Below are positions 17,223-26,049 of a stretch of 64,000 bases of DNA, one piece after another. The stretch is taken from contig JAGKWU010000008.1 in NCBI GenBank assembly GCA_021151695.1, positions 1 through 64,000 of the forward strand, given 5' to 3'. Source of the DNA: Cellvibrionaceae bacterium (GTDB lineage Bacteria; Pseudomonadota; Gammaproteobacteria; Pseudomonadales; Cellvibrionaceae). The first letter of the stretch is position 1. The number at the start of each line of letters is the position of its first letter. The notes beneath the pieces were generated by a model. That model saw only the letters and a list, made by a program, of their open reading frames with translations. It was not told the origin of the DNA and did no database searches. Position numbers and translations under genes: made by a program.

Positions 17223-20200
17223 CGTTGACCCAACTGCTCAGCAAATTGCGTGAGCACAAAGTCGCGCTGCGGCTGGACGGCGACAAGCTGCGCTGCGAGC
17301 TGCCCGAAGCCGGTATTCCCGCCGATCTGCGCGCTGCCCTGGTGGCAAGCAGTGGCGAGCTGAAAAGCTATCTGGCGGAGGTGGCGAAAGAGTCGCAGCA
17401 GGTGAAAATTCCCGTTCGTCCAACGGGGCTTAAGCACATTGCTTTGTCTTCCGCCCAGCGCCGCTTATGGCTGCTGGATCAACTGGATGGCAGCAGCGCC
17501 CACACCAATATGGCCTTCGCCTTGGCCCTGCGCGGCCAGCTGGATGATGCCGCCTTGCAATCCGCTTTCGCCGGTTTGCTGGAGCGCCATCAAAGTCTGC
17601 GCAGCTGTTTTGCTGTGGATGAGCAGGGCGAGCCCTATCAATCCATCCAGCCTGCAACCGGCTTTGCGGTGGATGTGGCCGATATTTCCGCCCTGCCGCG
17701 AGCCGAGCAGGAGGCCGCACTGGACGCCGCCCGCCGCGCCGAAGTTGCCCGCCACTTTGATCTGGGCCGCGACCTGCTGTTGGCCGCTCGCCTGCTGAGG
17801 CTTGGCGATGATGAGCACCAACTGCTGATCACCATCCACCATATAGCTTCAGACGGCTGGTCCATGGCGATTCTGGTGCGTGAGTTCTGTGCCTTTTACG
17901 GCGGGCAAGCGTCGTTATTGCCACCGCTGGATATCCAATACGCCGACTACGCCCACTGGCAGCAAACCACCCAATTGCCCGAATTAATGGCCAGCCAACT
18001 TCCCTATTGGGAAACTCAGCTGGCGGATTTGCCATTGGTGCATAACCTGCCACTGGATTTCCCCCGTCCGCGCCTGCAAAGCCTGAACGGTGCCCGCCAC
18101 CTCACCCATTTGGACGCTGGCCGGGTGCGTGCACTGACGAGTTTTAGCCAGGCCGAAGGCGCCACCCTGTTTATGGGTTTGCAGGCGGTTTTCGCCCTGC
18201 TGCTGGCGCGCTACAGTAACCATGACGATATAGTGATGGGCACCCTGATCGCCAACCGCGAAGAGCCGCAAGTCGCTCCTTTGATTGGCTGCTTTTTTAA
18301 TGCCTTGGTTCTTCGGAACCAAATCGCCGATGAGCAGGGCTTTCGCCAACTGCTGGCTCAAAGTCGCCGTCTGCTGCTGGATGCCTACCAACACCAGCAA
18401 CTGCCGTTCGAGCAGCTGGTCGAGTCGCTAGCGCCCGAGCGCAGCCCCAGCTACAGCCCACTGTTCCAGGTGTTGCTGATTATGCAGAACACCGAGCAAG
18501 TGACCCTTGAGCTGCCGGGTTTAACGCTGGAAGTGCTGCCGCAAGAGCGCAACCAGGTGGCCTACGACCTGCGCCTGGAAATCATCCCCGCCGGCGATGC
18601 GCTGGAGCTGCACTGGGAATACCGCACCGATCTGTTTAAGCCTGAAACCATCGCCCGCCTCGCCGGCCACTACCAGCAATTGCTCGATGCCGCCTTGGCC
18701 GCGCCGGATGAATCTGTCTGGTCGCTTAACCTGCTGACAGAGATCGAGCGTGAACAGCAATTACGCATCTGGAGCAAGCCGGTAAACCTTGTTGATGAAG
18801 CTGGCGAGCTTTGCGTCCACCAGCGTTTTGAGGCTCAAGTAGTACGCACCCCGGAGCAAACCGCGCTGGTCTGGCGCGACCAATCCCTGAGCTACGCCCA
18901 GCTCAACACTCGCGCCAACCAGCTCGCCCATTACCTGCGCAACCAGCATCAGGTCGGGCCGGATAAACGTGTGGGCATCTGCCTGCCGCCGTCACCGGAG
19001 TTGATTATTTCCATTCTGGCGATCCTTAAAGCCGGCGGCGCCTATGTGCCGCTGGATGCCGGTTACCCGTCCGCGCGTTTGGCGCAATTGCTGGAAGATG
19101 CGGATTTGAGCGCGCTGCTGACGCGCGGTGATCTGCTGGCCGCTGGCCTGCCGGGTGCGATTTGCCTGGATGCAGCGCCGCTGGCCGATCAACCGGAAAC
19201 CAACCTGGGCCTTGCCAGCGAACCCGGCCATCTCGCTTATGTGATCTTTACCTCGGGTTCCACCGGCCGGCCGAAAGGCGTGCAGGTGGAGCGGCGCGGG
19301 CTGCGCAACCTGTTGCGCTGGTATTTGCAGGCCTACGACTTTAGCGCGGCTGATCGCTTCTACATCCTCAGCTCGCCGAGCTTTGATTTGACCCAGAAAA
19401 ACCTGTTTGCGCCCCTGTTGCTGGGTGGCCAGCTGGTGTTGGCAGGTGCTGCCGGTTTTGATCCGCTGGCGGCCTTGGGCGAGATTCAGCAGCTCGGCAT
19501 CACCCAGCTCAACTGTGCGCCCAGCATGGTGTATCCGCTGATTGAGAACAGTGCTGAGACTGATTTCACCTCCCTGCGCAGCCTGCGTTATCTGCTGCTG
19601 GGCGGCGAACCGATTAACGGCGCTGTGTTGGCGCCCTGGCAGGCCAGCGCCAACTTTTCCGCCCGTATTATCAATATGTACGGCCCGACCGAATGCACGG
19701 ATATAGCTACCGAAAACCTCTATCGAGAAGGTGAGGGCGCCATCATCGGCAAGCCTATCGACCAAGTGGCGCTGCTGGTACTCAACCGCGCTCGCCAGCT
19801 GGTGCCAGCGCAGGCGGCGGGTGAGTTGTGTATTGGCGGTGCCGGTGTTGCCCGCGGCTACCTCAACCAGCCGGTGCTGACCGCCGAGAAATTTATCCCC
19901 AATCCTTTCGCCGCTGAGACTGGCTGCCCGCGCCTTTACTGCACTGGCGATTTGGTGCGCTGGTTACCGGATGGCCGTTTGGAGTTTTTGGGACGTGTCG
20001 ACCAGCAAGTGAAAATCCGCGGCCTGCGCATTGAGCCGGGCGAGATAGAGCAGGCGCTGCTCAGTCATCCCGCTGTGAAAGAAGCGCTGGTGCTGGCGGC
20101 TAATCAGCGGTTGTTGGCTTACGTGGTGTCCGCTGATTCACCAGAGCATTTGCCTGTCCAGCTGCGCGCACACCTGCAAACCAGCTTGCCCGATTACATG

Positions 20201-20614
20201 ATCCCAGCCGCCTTTGTGGTACTGGAACGCTTCCCGCTCACGCCCAACGGCAAGCTGGATCGCAAAGCCTTGCCCGCTCCCGATATGGCTCAAAACGCCA
20301 CCGCCTATGTAGCGCCGGCCACCGAGCTGGAGGCAGCGCTTTGCAACATCTGGGGTGAACTCTTGGGTGTCGAGCGCGTGGGTACGGCGGATGATTTTTT
20401 CAAACTGGGCGGCCACTCGCTGCTGGCGATTCGCATGCTTACCCGCGTGCGTCAGCAGTTGGGTGTAGCGGTGGCCCTGAACGGTGTTTTCGGCGAGCCG
20501 ACAGTCGCCGGTTTGGCGCGCGTGATAGAGACACTGCAACTGACCGACGCTGTTCGATGCCAGCTGGCCGATGCTGAATTGGCCGATGCAGAGCTGGAAG
20601 AAGGCTTTATCTAA
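17219..20614 (+). CDS. NRPS module with TubC-like docking domain, C-A-T, no thioesterase
   Basis: Residues 1-60 match the TubC-type N-terminal docking fold (a short helix, LDGDKLRCELP, then a second helix), typical at PKS-to-NRPS or NRPS-to-NRPS protein junctions. A condensation domain follows (SSAQRRLWLLDQL, HHIASDG with His207-His208 and Asp212), of the kind that accepts an L-configured or ketide donor. Then comes an adenylation domain (TSGSTGRPKG near residue 680, YGPTECT) and a thiolation domain with Ser1067 (LGGHSLL). Specificity residues by hand alignment are D-L-K-N-L-G-M-D-I; I cannot assign a substrate. About 60 residues of acidic tail follow, with no thioesterase or reductase domain although this is the last module of the line. 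Release must therefore be non-enzymatic, by the discrete thioesterase at 25219, or by another enzyme. Confidence 0.94.
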   Translation: MTLTQLLSKLREHKVALRLDGDKLRCELPEAGIPADLRAALVASSGELKSYLAEVAKESQQVKIPVRPTGLKHIALSSAQRRLWLLDQLDGSSAHTNMAFALALRGQLDDAALQSAFAGLLERHQSLRSCFAVDEQGEPYQSIQPATGFAVDVADISALPRAEQEAALDAARRAEVARHFDLGRDLLLAARLLRLGDDEHQLLITIHHIASDGWSMAILVREFCAFYGGQASLLPPLDIQYADYAHWQQTTQLPELMASQLPYWETQLADLPLVHNLPLDFPRPRLQSLNGARHLTHLDAGRVRALTSFSQAEGATLFMGLQAVFALLLARYSNHDDIVMGTLIANREEPQVAPLIGCFFNALVLRNQIADEQGFRQLLAQSRRLLLDAYQHQQLPFEQLVESLAPERSPSYSPLFQVLLIMQNTEQVTLELPGLTLEVLPQERNQVAYDLRLEIIPAGDALELHWEYRTDLFKPETIARLAGHYQQLLDAALAAPDESVWSLNLLTEIEREQQLRIWSKPVNLVDEAGELCVHQRFEAQVVRTPEQTALVWRDQSLSYAQLNTRANQLAHYLRNQHQVGPDKRVGICLPPSPELIISILAILKAGGAYVPLDAGYPSARLAQLLEDADLSALLTRGDLLAAGLPGAICLDAAPLADQPETNLGLASEPGHLAYVIFTSGSTGRPKGVQVERRGLRNLLRWYLQAYDFSAADRFYILSSPSFDLTQKNLFAPLLLGGQLVLAGAAGFDPLAALGEIQQLGITQLNCAPSMVYPLIENSAETDFTSLRSLRYLLLGGEPINGAVLAPWQASANFSARIINMYGPTECTDIATENLYREGEGAIIGKPIDQVALLVLNRARQLVPAQAAGELCIGGAGVARGYLNQPVLTAEKFIPNPFAAETGCPRLYCTGDLVRWLPDGRLEFLGRVDQQVKIRGLRIEPGEIEQALLSHPAVKEALVLAANQRLLAYVVSADSPEHLPVQLRAHLQTSLPDYMIPAAFVVLERFPLTPNGKLDRKALPAPDMAQNATAYVAPATELEAALCNIWGELLGVERVGTADDFFKLGGHSLLAIRMLTRVRQQLGVAVALNGVFGEPTVAGLARVIETLQLTDAVRCQLADAELADAELEEGFI

Positions 20615-20621
20615 CCCGAAC

Positions 20622-20670
20622 TCCTCGTTCCCAAGCTGGAGCTTGGGGCGCCCGGCAAGGGAGCGAGGAG
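20622..20670. repeat. dispersed palindrome after the last NRPS gene
   Basis: An 11-base arm TCCTCGTTCCC pairs (10 of 11) with GGGAGCGAGGA at 20660-20670, enclosing an inner CCAAGCT/AGCTTGG hairpin. The same core CTCGTTCCCAAGCTGGAG recurs at 35725. It separates the assembly-line genes from the export genes and may act as a partial terminator or mRNA stabiliser, but there is no T-run. Confidence 0.7.
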
Positions 20671-20720
20671 AGATCATTTTAAACCGGCAGCAAAGCTGCC
20701 CTGAGAGCAAAAACCAGATC

Positions 20721-21998
20721 ATGGACATAGTAAAAGTTAAACCGCCCACAGGTCGTTGGGCTCGTTTGCAGTTGCCACAGAAGATGCCTTCGCCCCTCGC
20801 GATTGGCGGTGCTTTGGGTGGGTTGGTGTTGATCGCGATGATCGCCCTGCCCACCGGCGGCGAGCACAAGCTGGAGCGCAGCAAAATTCTCACCGGCACT
20901 ATCCAGCGCGGCGAACTCAAGCTGGTGGTGGATGGCTACGGCGTGTTGCGCTCGCAAAAGCAAACGCTGCTTACCGCGCTTACCGCCGCTACCGTGCAGG
21001 AAGTGGTACTGCGTCCCGGTGCCCAAGTGACGGAAGACAGTGTCATCCTGCGCATGAATAACCCCGAGGTGGAGCAGCAGGTGCAGGCCGCCAGCATTGC
21101 GCTGTTTCAGGAAAAGGCCAACCAGCGCCGCCTGGCGCTCACCAACCAGCGCGAACTGCTCACCGAGCAATCCCGCCTGGCGGAGCTGACCGCCGCCTAC
21201 GACACAGTCACCTTGCGCCGCGAAGCTGAGGAAGGTCTGGCGGCCAAGGGCGTGATTCCGCAAATCACTTTCCGTGGCACCTTGTTGCAGCAGGAGCAGG
21301 CCCGCCAGAGCATGGAGTTCCAGAAGGAGCGCATCGCCCAGCTGAAAAAGGTGGCCCATGAGTCCGAGATGATCCAGCAAAAATCGGTTGAGCAGTCTGA
21401 GGCCAGCTATCACACCATCGCCCAGCGCGGCGAGCGCCTGACGGTGCGCGCCGGTATCAAAGGCGAGTTGCAGCGCCTGCCGGTGTCCCTCGGCCAGAGC
21501 GTTAACGCCGGGCAAGAGCTTGCATTGGTAGGCAGCGATCAAGACCTGGTGGCGCTGGTGCGCGTGTCCCAATCCCGCGCCGAGCAGCTGCAAATCGGCC
21601 AGCCCGCCGAGATCAATACCCGCCGCGAAACCGTCCCCGGCAAAGTCACCCGCATCACCCCCGAAGTGCGCGACGGCACCATCGAGGTGGAAATCGCCTT
21701 CGTCAACGGCGTGCCCGCATCCGCCCGCCCCGAGCTGAACGTGGATGCGCGCATCTTCACCGCCAACCTGAAAGACGCCCTCTACATAGAGCGCCCGGTC
21801 AGCGCCCAGAGCAATAGCACCGGCACCCTGTTCAAGCTGGACGCCAACCAGCGCCAGGCCCAACGCCAGGCCGTCAGCTTTGGCGGCGATTCGGGCAAGT
21901 ATATCCAGGTGCTGAGCGGCGCCAGCGAAAAAGACACCTTCATTTTGTCCGACACCTCCAGCCTGCGCGACGCCGAGCGCGTCCAGCTGGTGGACTAA
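20721..21998 (+). CDS. HlyD/MacA-type membrane fusion protein
   Basis: The frame is open from 20571, but that stretch overlaps the NRPS end and the dispersed palindrome. ATG 20721 (MDIVKVKPPTG) is the sensible start and gives 425 residues. One membrane segment lies at about residues 25-47 (LAIGGALGGLVLIAMIALP). A lipoyl/barrel-sandwich half follows, then a long coiled-coil hairpin (about residues 110-235, rich in Gln/Glu/Leu/Arg), then beta-barrel and membrane-proximal parts. Such periplasmic adaptors link an inner-membrane ABC transporter to a TolC-like outer membrane channel. The next two genes encode the ATPase and permease, so together they form a MacAB- or PvdRT-like efflux unit. The outer membrane partner is not in the window. 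Confidence 0.88.
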   Translation: MDIVKVKPPTGRWARLQLPQKMPSPLAIGGALGGLVLIAMIALPTGGEHKLERSKILTGTIQRGELKLVVDGYGVLRSQKQTLLTALTAATVQEVVLRPGAQVTEDSVILRMNNPEVEQQVQAASIALFQEKANQRRLALTNQRELLTEQSRLAELTAAYDTVTLRREAEEGLAAKGVIPQITFRGTLLQQEQARQSMEFQKERIAQLKKVAHESEMIQQKSVEQSEASYHTIAQRGERLTVRAGIKGELQRLPVSLGQSVNAGQELALVGSDQDLVALVRVSQSRAEQLQIGQPAEINTRRETVPGKVTRITPEVRDGTIEVEIAFVNGVPASARPELNVDARIFTANLKDALYIERPVSAQSNSTGTLFKLDANQRQAQRQAVSFGGDSGKYIQVLSGASEKDTFILSDTSSLRDAERVQLVD

Positions 21999-22025
21999 CG
22001 CATTCTAAAAATCAGGAGCCACATC

Positions 22026-22778
22026 ATGGGTCATTCATCAGGTCAGTCAACATCAACAACCGCCACCGTCAGCTTGCGCGGCATCACCAAAGTATTTTCC
22101 ACCGATACCATGGAAACCCACGCACTGCGCGGGGTGGATCTGGATATTTTTCCCGGTGATTTCATCTCCATTTGCGGTCCGTCCGGTTGTGGCAAGTCCA
22201 CCCTGCTGTCGCTCCTCGGCCTGTTGGACATGCCCAGTTCGGGCAGCTACGCCATTGATGGCCGTGAGGTAAGCAAGCTGTCGTTGAGCGAGGCGGCCTA
22301 TATCCGCAACGAAAAACTCGGCTTTATTTTCCAGTCGTTCAACCTGATCGACGAGTTGACCGTGTTCGACAATATCGCCCTGCCGCTGCGCTATCGCCGC
22401 GAGCCGGTGAGCGAGCAGGACATTGCTACCAAGGTGAACGAATGCCTGGCCCGTGTGGACATGAGCCACCGCGCCCAGCATCGCCCCAACCAACTGTCGG
22501 GCGGGCAGCAACAGCGTATTGCCATCGCCCGCGCTTTAGTGGGCAATCCGGCCCTGCTGCTGGTGGACGAACCCACCGGTAACCTGGATTCCCACAACGG
22601 CGACCTGGTGATGGATATGCTCCAGCGCCTTAACGACGCCGGCACTACCATCTGCATGGTGACCCACGATCCGCGCTACGCCGATATGGCCAGCCGCAAA
22701 CTCCAGTTACGCGACGGCCAAATGGTGGACCCAGCTTCGGCAACTGCTAAAACCGCGCAGGAAAAGGTGGCGGTATGA
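22026..22778 (+). CDS. ABC transporter ATP-binding protein, MacB/LolD class
   Basis: A 250-residue nucleotide-binding subunit with Walker A GPSGCGKST, Q-loop (FQSFNLI), signature LSGGQQQRIAIARAL, Walker B LLLVDEPTGNLD and the H-loop (MVTHD). The sequence is of the MacB/LolD/FtsE class, which drives FtsX-type permeases in mechanotransmission rather than ordinary substrate transport. AGGAG stands at 22013-22017 before ATG 22026. It overlaps the permease start by four bases and lies 27 bases after the fusion protein. In MacB and PvdT this domain is fused to the permease; here it is separate. Confidence 0.92.
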   Translation: MGHSSGQSTSTTATVSLRGITKVFSTDTMETHALRGVDLDIFPGDFISICGPSGCGKSTLLSLLGLLDMPSSGSYAIDGREVSKLSLSEAAYIRNEKLGFIFQSFNLIDELTVFDNIALPLRYRREPVSEQDIATKVNECLARVDMSHRAQHRPNQLSGGQQQRIAIARALVGNPALLLVDEPTGNLDSHNGDLVMDMLQRLNDAGTTICMVTHDPRYADMASRKLQLRDGQMVDPASATAKTAQEKVAV

Positions 22779-25219
22779 TCAAGCGCAAGGACTTTTCTGT
22801 CGCCTGGCATTCGCTCGGCAAAAACCCCGGCTACCTCGCCACCGTCGTGCTCACCCTCGGCCTGACCCTGGGTGCGCTGGTGGCTATGTTCAACCTTAAC
22901 TTCCAATTGCTGGCGGCACCCTTGCCCTACCCGGACCAGGATCGCCTCCATGTGATGCAGTGCAATGCCTACAAAAACGGCCAGCTGGAATCCTTGGGGG
23001 TGGCTAACGTCACGCCCTATCCGGTGTTGGAGGAAGGCTATCGCAAAGGCGGCGATATGGTGGAAAACCGCGCGCTGGTGAACTTCTATGTAGACGCCAT
23101 CCGCGACCTGCCCGATACGCCGCAGGTCAATACCACCTATATCACCCCCGAATACCTGGAAATGCTGCAGCCGCCCATGGCTCTTGGCCGTACCTTTAAC
23201 AAAGACGAAGGCTTCCAGGCACGCGTGCCAGTGGCGGTGATCAGCCATAAAACCTGGGAGCAGCAATTCAACCGCGATCCCAACATTATTGGCAAAGCCA
23301 TGCGCTTTGGCGAAGTAGACTTCAAGATTGTGGGCGTTACCTCGGAAGATTTTGTCGAGCCACAAATCGTCGAGATAGGCCGCACCACGCAAGTCTGGCT
23401 GCCGTGGGATTACAACCAGGTGCCGGAGAACTTCCGCAGCTGGGGCGGCTTTGTGGATCACGAATACCTGATCGTCAAGCTTGCCGAAAACGCCAGCCGC
23501 GCAGACGCCGAGCGCCAACTGACCGGCCTGCTCAATGGCCGCTTCAAGGAAGAGAACGCCTCCATTCCCTATTTTGATAACTTCACCCTGGGCTTTGAGC
23601 TCTTCTCTTTTCACCGCGTGATTCTGGGTGATAGCAAAGCCAAAGCCCTGCTGATGTTAGCGGGCGCCCTGGTGTTGCTGCTGATTGCGGCGACCAATAT
23701 CACCAACCTGATCATGGCCCGCGCCGCCAGCCAGCAGCGCAATATGGCGATTCAGGCTGCCTTGGGTGCGCAAAAATCCCATCTGTTCGCCGGTGTCCTG
23801 GCGGAGATTTTGATCACCATGGGCCTGGCCGTTGTGGTGGCCTTATTGGTAGCCGGTGGCGGTGTCGCCCTGCTCAAGCAGGTAGCGGCTGGCCATTTGC
23901 CGCGTTTGGCGGAGCTGCATTTGAGTGTGCCCAGCCTCGCTTTTGCCTTGGCCAGCGCCCTGCTGTTGGCTTTGATATTCGCCGCACTGGTGAGCCATCA
24001 AGTCAACTACCGCGCCCTTAACACCATGCTGCAAAGCAGTGGTAAAGGCGTGGGTTTACAGATTTCAGCCCGTGTGCGCCAAGTGCTGATTCTTGTCCAG
24101 GTGGCGCTGGCGGGTGTTCTGCTGGCGGTGAATATCCAGATTCTGCAAACCTCATGGACCCATATCACCCAGCCGTTGGGTTTGACGGTGGATGATCTCT
24201 ACGAGGTGGAACTCAACGTCGGCCAACAGCGCCAGGCCACCGCCGAAGAGCGCAAGCGCAACCTGATCGCCATCCGCGATGAGCTGCGCGGCAACGCCAA
24301 GGTCGAGGGTGCCTTCCTTACCCATTACTTCCCCATAGGCCAGAACAGCGCCGGTGCCGACTACGGCGGCGTGGCTAATGACCCTGAGTTTCGCGAACAA
24401 CAGCGCGCCCTAATGACTAACGCCGACGAAGGCTATCTACAAGCCTACGATATGAAACTCATCGCTGGCCGCTACTTTGAGGCGGGCGAGTTCCAGCAGG
24501 ACACTCACGTGATGGTGATCAACGAAACCCTGGCGCGCCGCCTGCAGGCCGATGGCCAGGTGCTGGGCAAGCGCTATTACGCTGGCTTTGGCGATCCTTA
24601 CGAAGTGGTCGGCATCATCCGCGACCTGAGCTTGCCGGGTGTGGCGGAAGAGCCGCGCTTTTTTATGCCGCACACCAATGTGGAGTTCCCGCGCTTGCTG
24701 ATCAAGTTCAAGCCCAACCAGAGCTTCACCAAAGAGGAGCTCAACGGCCTCATGGCCAAGGTCAACAGCCAGTACAAAGCCTCGGTATTGATGAGCATGG
24801 ATGAGGCGCGTAGCCGCTTGCTGGCGCGGGATCGCCTGTCTGCCGGCCTCACCGCCGCCCTGGCGCTGCTGACCTTGTGCCTCGCCGCCATTGGTATTTA
24901 TGGTGTGCTCAGTTACAGCGTGCTCTTGCGCCGCGCCGAGCTGGGTATCCGCATGGCCATTGGCGCGCGCCCGGTTACCGTGTTCAGCCAGATACTGCGC
25001 GACAACCTGCTGCCGCTGGGTGCTGGTTTGGTAATCGCCCTGGCACTGCTGCTGGGTATCTGGTTCTGGCTGCAACGCACGTCTTACGAATTGCCAATAG
25101 GTGCCACCGCCTGGTTGTTGCCGCTGGTGTTGATACTCGCGCTGGGCGCTGCTGCCTCGCTGCTGGCGGTGTGGAAGATTATCAGCCGGCCTGCGCTCTA
25201 CGCGTTACGCAACGAGTGA
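22775..25219 (+). CDS. duplicated FtsX/MacB-type ABC permease
   Basis: An 814-residue permease with an N-terminal membrane segment (about residues 20-40), a periplasmic MacB core-like domain, three membrane segments (about 290-420), a second periplasmic domain and a final set of three segments (about 690-800). The two FtsX halves carry the typical coupling motifs (MAIQAALGA and LGIRMAIGA). The length and duplicated layout match the ~800-residue orphan-type permeases often seen in secondary metabolite clusters. With the two genes before it, it should form an ATP-driven machine that moves a periplasmic substrate outwards. Its stop and the next start share TGATG. Confidence 0.88.
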   Translation: MIKRKDFSVAWHSLGKNPGYLATVVLTLGLTLGALVAMFNLNFQLLAAPLPYPDQDRLHVMQCNAYKNGQLESLGVANVTPYPVLEEGYRKGGDMVENRALVNFYVDAIRDLPDTPQVNTTYITPEYLEMLQPPMALGRTFNKDEGFQARVPVAVISHKTWEQQFNRDPNIIGKAMRFGEVDFKIVGVTSEDFVEPQIVEIGRTTQVWLPWDYNQVPENFRSWGGFVDHEYLIVKLAENASRADAERQLTGLLNGRFKEENASIPYFDNFTLGFELFSFHRVILGDSKAKALLMLAGALVLLLIAATNITNLIMARAASQQRNMAIQAALGAQKSHLFAGVLAEILITMGLAVVVALLVAGGGVALLKQVAAGHLPRLAELHLSVPSLAFALASALLLALIFAALVSHQVNYRALNTMLQSSGKGVGLQISARVRQVLILVQVALAGVLLAVNIQILQTSWTHITQPLGLTVDDLYEVELNVGQQRQATAEERKRNLIAIRDELRGNAKVEGAFLTHYFPIGQNSAGADYGGVANDPEFREQQRALMTNADEGYLQAYDMKLIAGRYFEAGEFQQDTHVMVINETLARRLQADGQVLGKRYYAGFGDPYEVVGIIRDLSLPGVAEEPRFFMPHTNVEFPRLLIKFKPNQSFTKEELNGLMAKVNSQYKASVLMSMDEARSRLLARDRLSAGLTAALALLTLCLAAIGIYGVLSYSVLLRRAELGIRMAIGARPVTVFSQILRDNLLPLGAGLVIALALLLGIWFWLQRTSYELPIGATAWLLPLVLILALGAAASLLAVWKIISRPALYALRNE

Positions 25220-26049
25220 TGCCGCTGATGAATCTGTCCAAATGGTTTTACCTGCAACAGCCCCGGCCGGAAGCGCGCCTGCGGCTGTTCTGTTTCCCCT
25301 ATGCTGGCGGCGGTGCAGCCTTGTTTCGCAACTGGCATATGAGTTTGGGGAGTGATATAGAGGTTATCGCCATACGCACGCCGGGGCGCGAAAACCGCTT
25401 TGGCGAGCCGGCGATCAGCTCACTGTCGGTGTTGGTGGAGCAGCTGTACGAACAACTGCTGCCCTTGCTCGACAAGCCTTTCGCTTTCTTCGGCCACAGC
25501 AACGGTGCACTTACGTGTTTTGAGCTGGCGCGCTTATTACATGATCGTGGGCAACGCTTGCCCCAAAGGTTGATCCTGTCGGCCAAACGCCCACCGCATA
25601 TTGGTGATCCGGGAGCGATGGGTTCCGGCAAAGCCATCAGTCAATTGCCTGAGGCGGAGTTTATCGCCGAGTTGCAACAGCTCGCCGGCACCCCGCCGGA
25701 AGTACTGCGCAATCGCGATTTGATGGAATTGTTCCTGCCCACACTGCGCGCGGATTTTGCTTTGAGCGACCAGCACCAGTTTACTCCTGGTCCGCTGCTG
25801 CCCTGTCCTACCACCGTGTTTTACGGCCACCGCGACAATATCAGCCTCGCCCATTTGCAGGCCTGGCAAGAGTTGATCGCGCCGGCCATTAGCCTGCGTG
25901 TTTTCAGCGGCGGCCATTTCTTTATCGACGAGCAACGCGAGCAGCTGCTCGCCGCTGTGTCTGCTGAACTGCAAGCCACCCTCAATTTACTTCCCCCAGC
26001 GCGTGTTGCGCCGCCATCGCTGGCGCAATTTTACAGGATGCCCTCGTGA
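25219..26049 (+). CDS. type II thioesterase (alpha/beta hydrolase)
   Basis: The ATG at 25219 overlaps the permease stop (TGATG); a second ATG at 25228 (MNLSKWF) is also possible. The 276-residue protein has the FCFPYAGGGA opening of discrete NRPS/PKS thioesterases, the nucleophile Ser94 in FGHSNGA (usual GHSMGA) and a late His in GGHFF (about residue 233). Such enzymes usually clear mis-primed or stalled carrier proteins. The last NRPS module has no thioesterase domain of its own, so this protein might also take part in release. It overlaps the acylase gene by four bases. Confidence 0.9.
   Translation: MPLMNLSKWFYLQQPRPEARLRLFCFPYAGGGAALFRNWHMSLGSDIEVIAIRTPGRENRFGEPAISSLSVLVEQLYEQLLPLLDKPFAFFGHSNGALTCFELARLLHDRGQRLPQRLILSAKRPPHIGDPGAMGSGKAISQLPEAEFIAELQQLAGTPPEVLRNRDLMELFLPTLRADFALSDQHQFTPGPLLPCPTTVFYGHRDNISLAHLQAWQELIAPAISLRVFSGGHFFIDEQREQLLAAVSAELQATLNLLPPARVAPPSLAQFYRMPS

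Noticed and set aside
20571..20720. Upstream start for the membrane fusion protein
   Set aside because: This stretch overlaps the NRPS end and the dispersed palindrome; the translation is not adaptor-like until ATG 20721.
20679..21863. 394-codon antisense frame opposite the membrane fusion protein
   Set aside because: Shadow of the coiled-coil-rich sense gene (Leu/Gly/His/Gln-rich translation, no motif).
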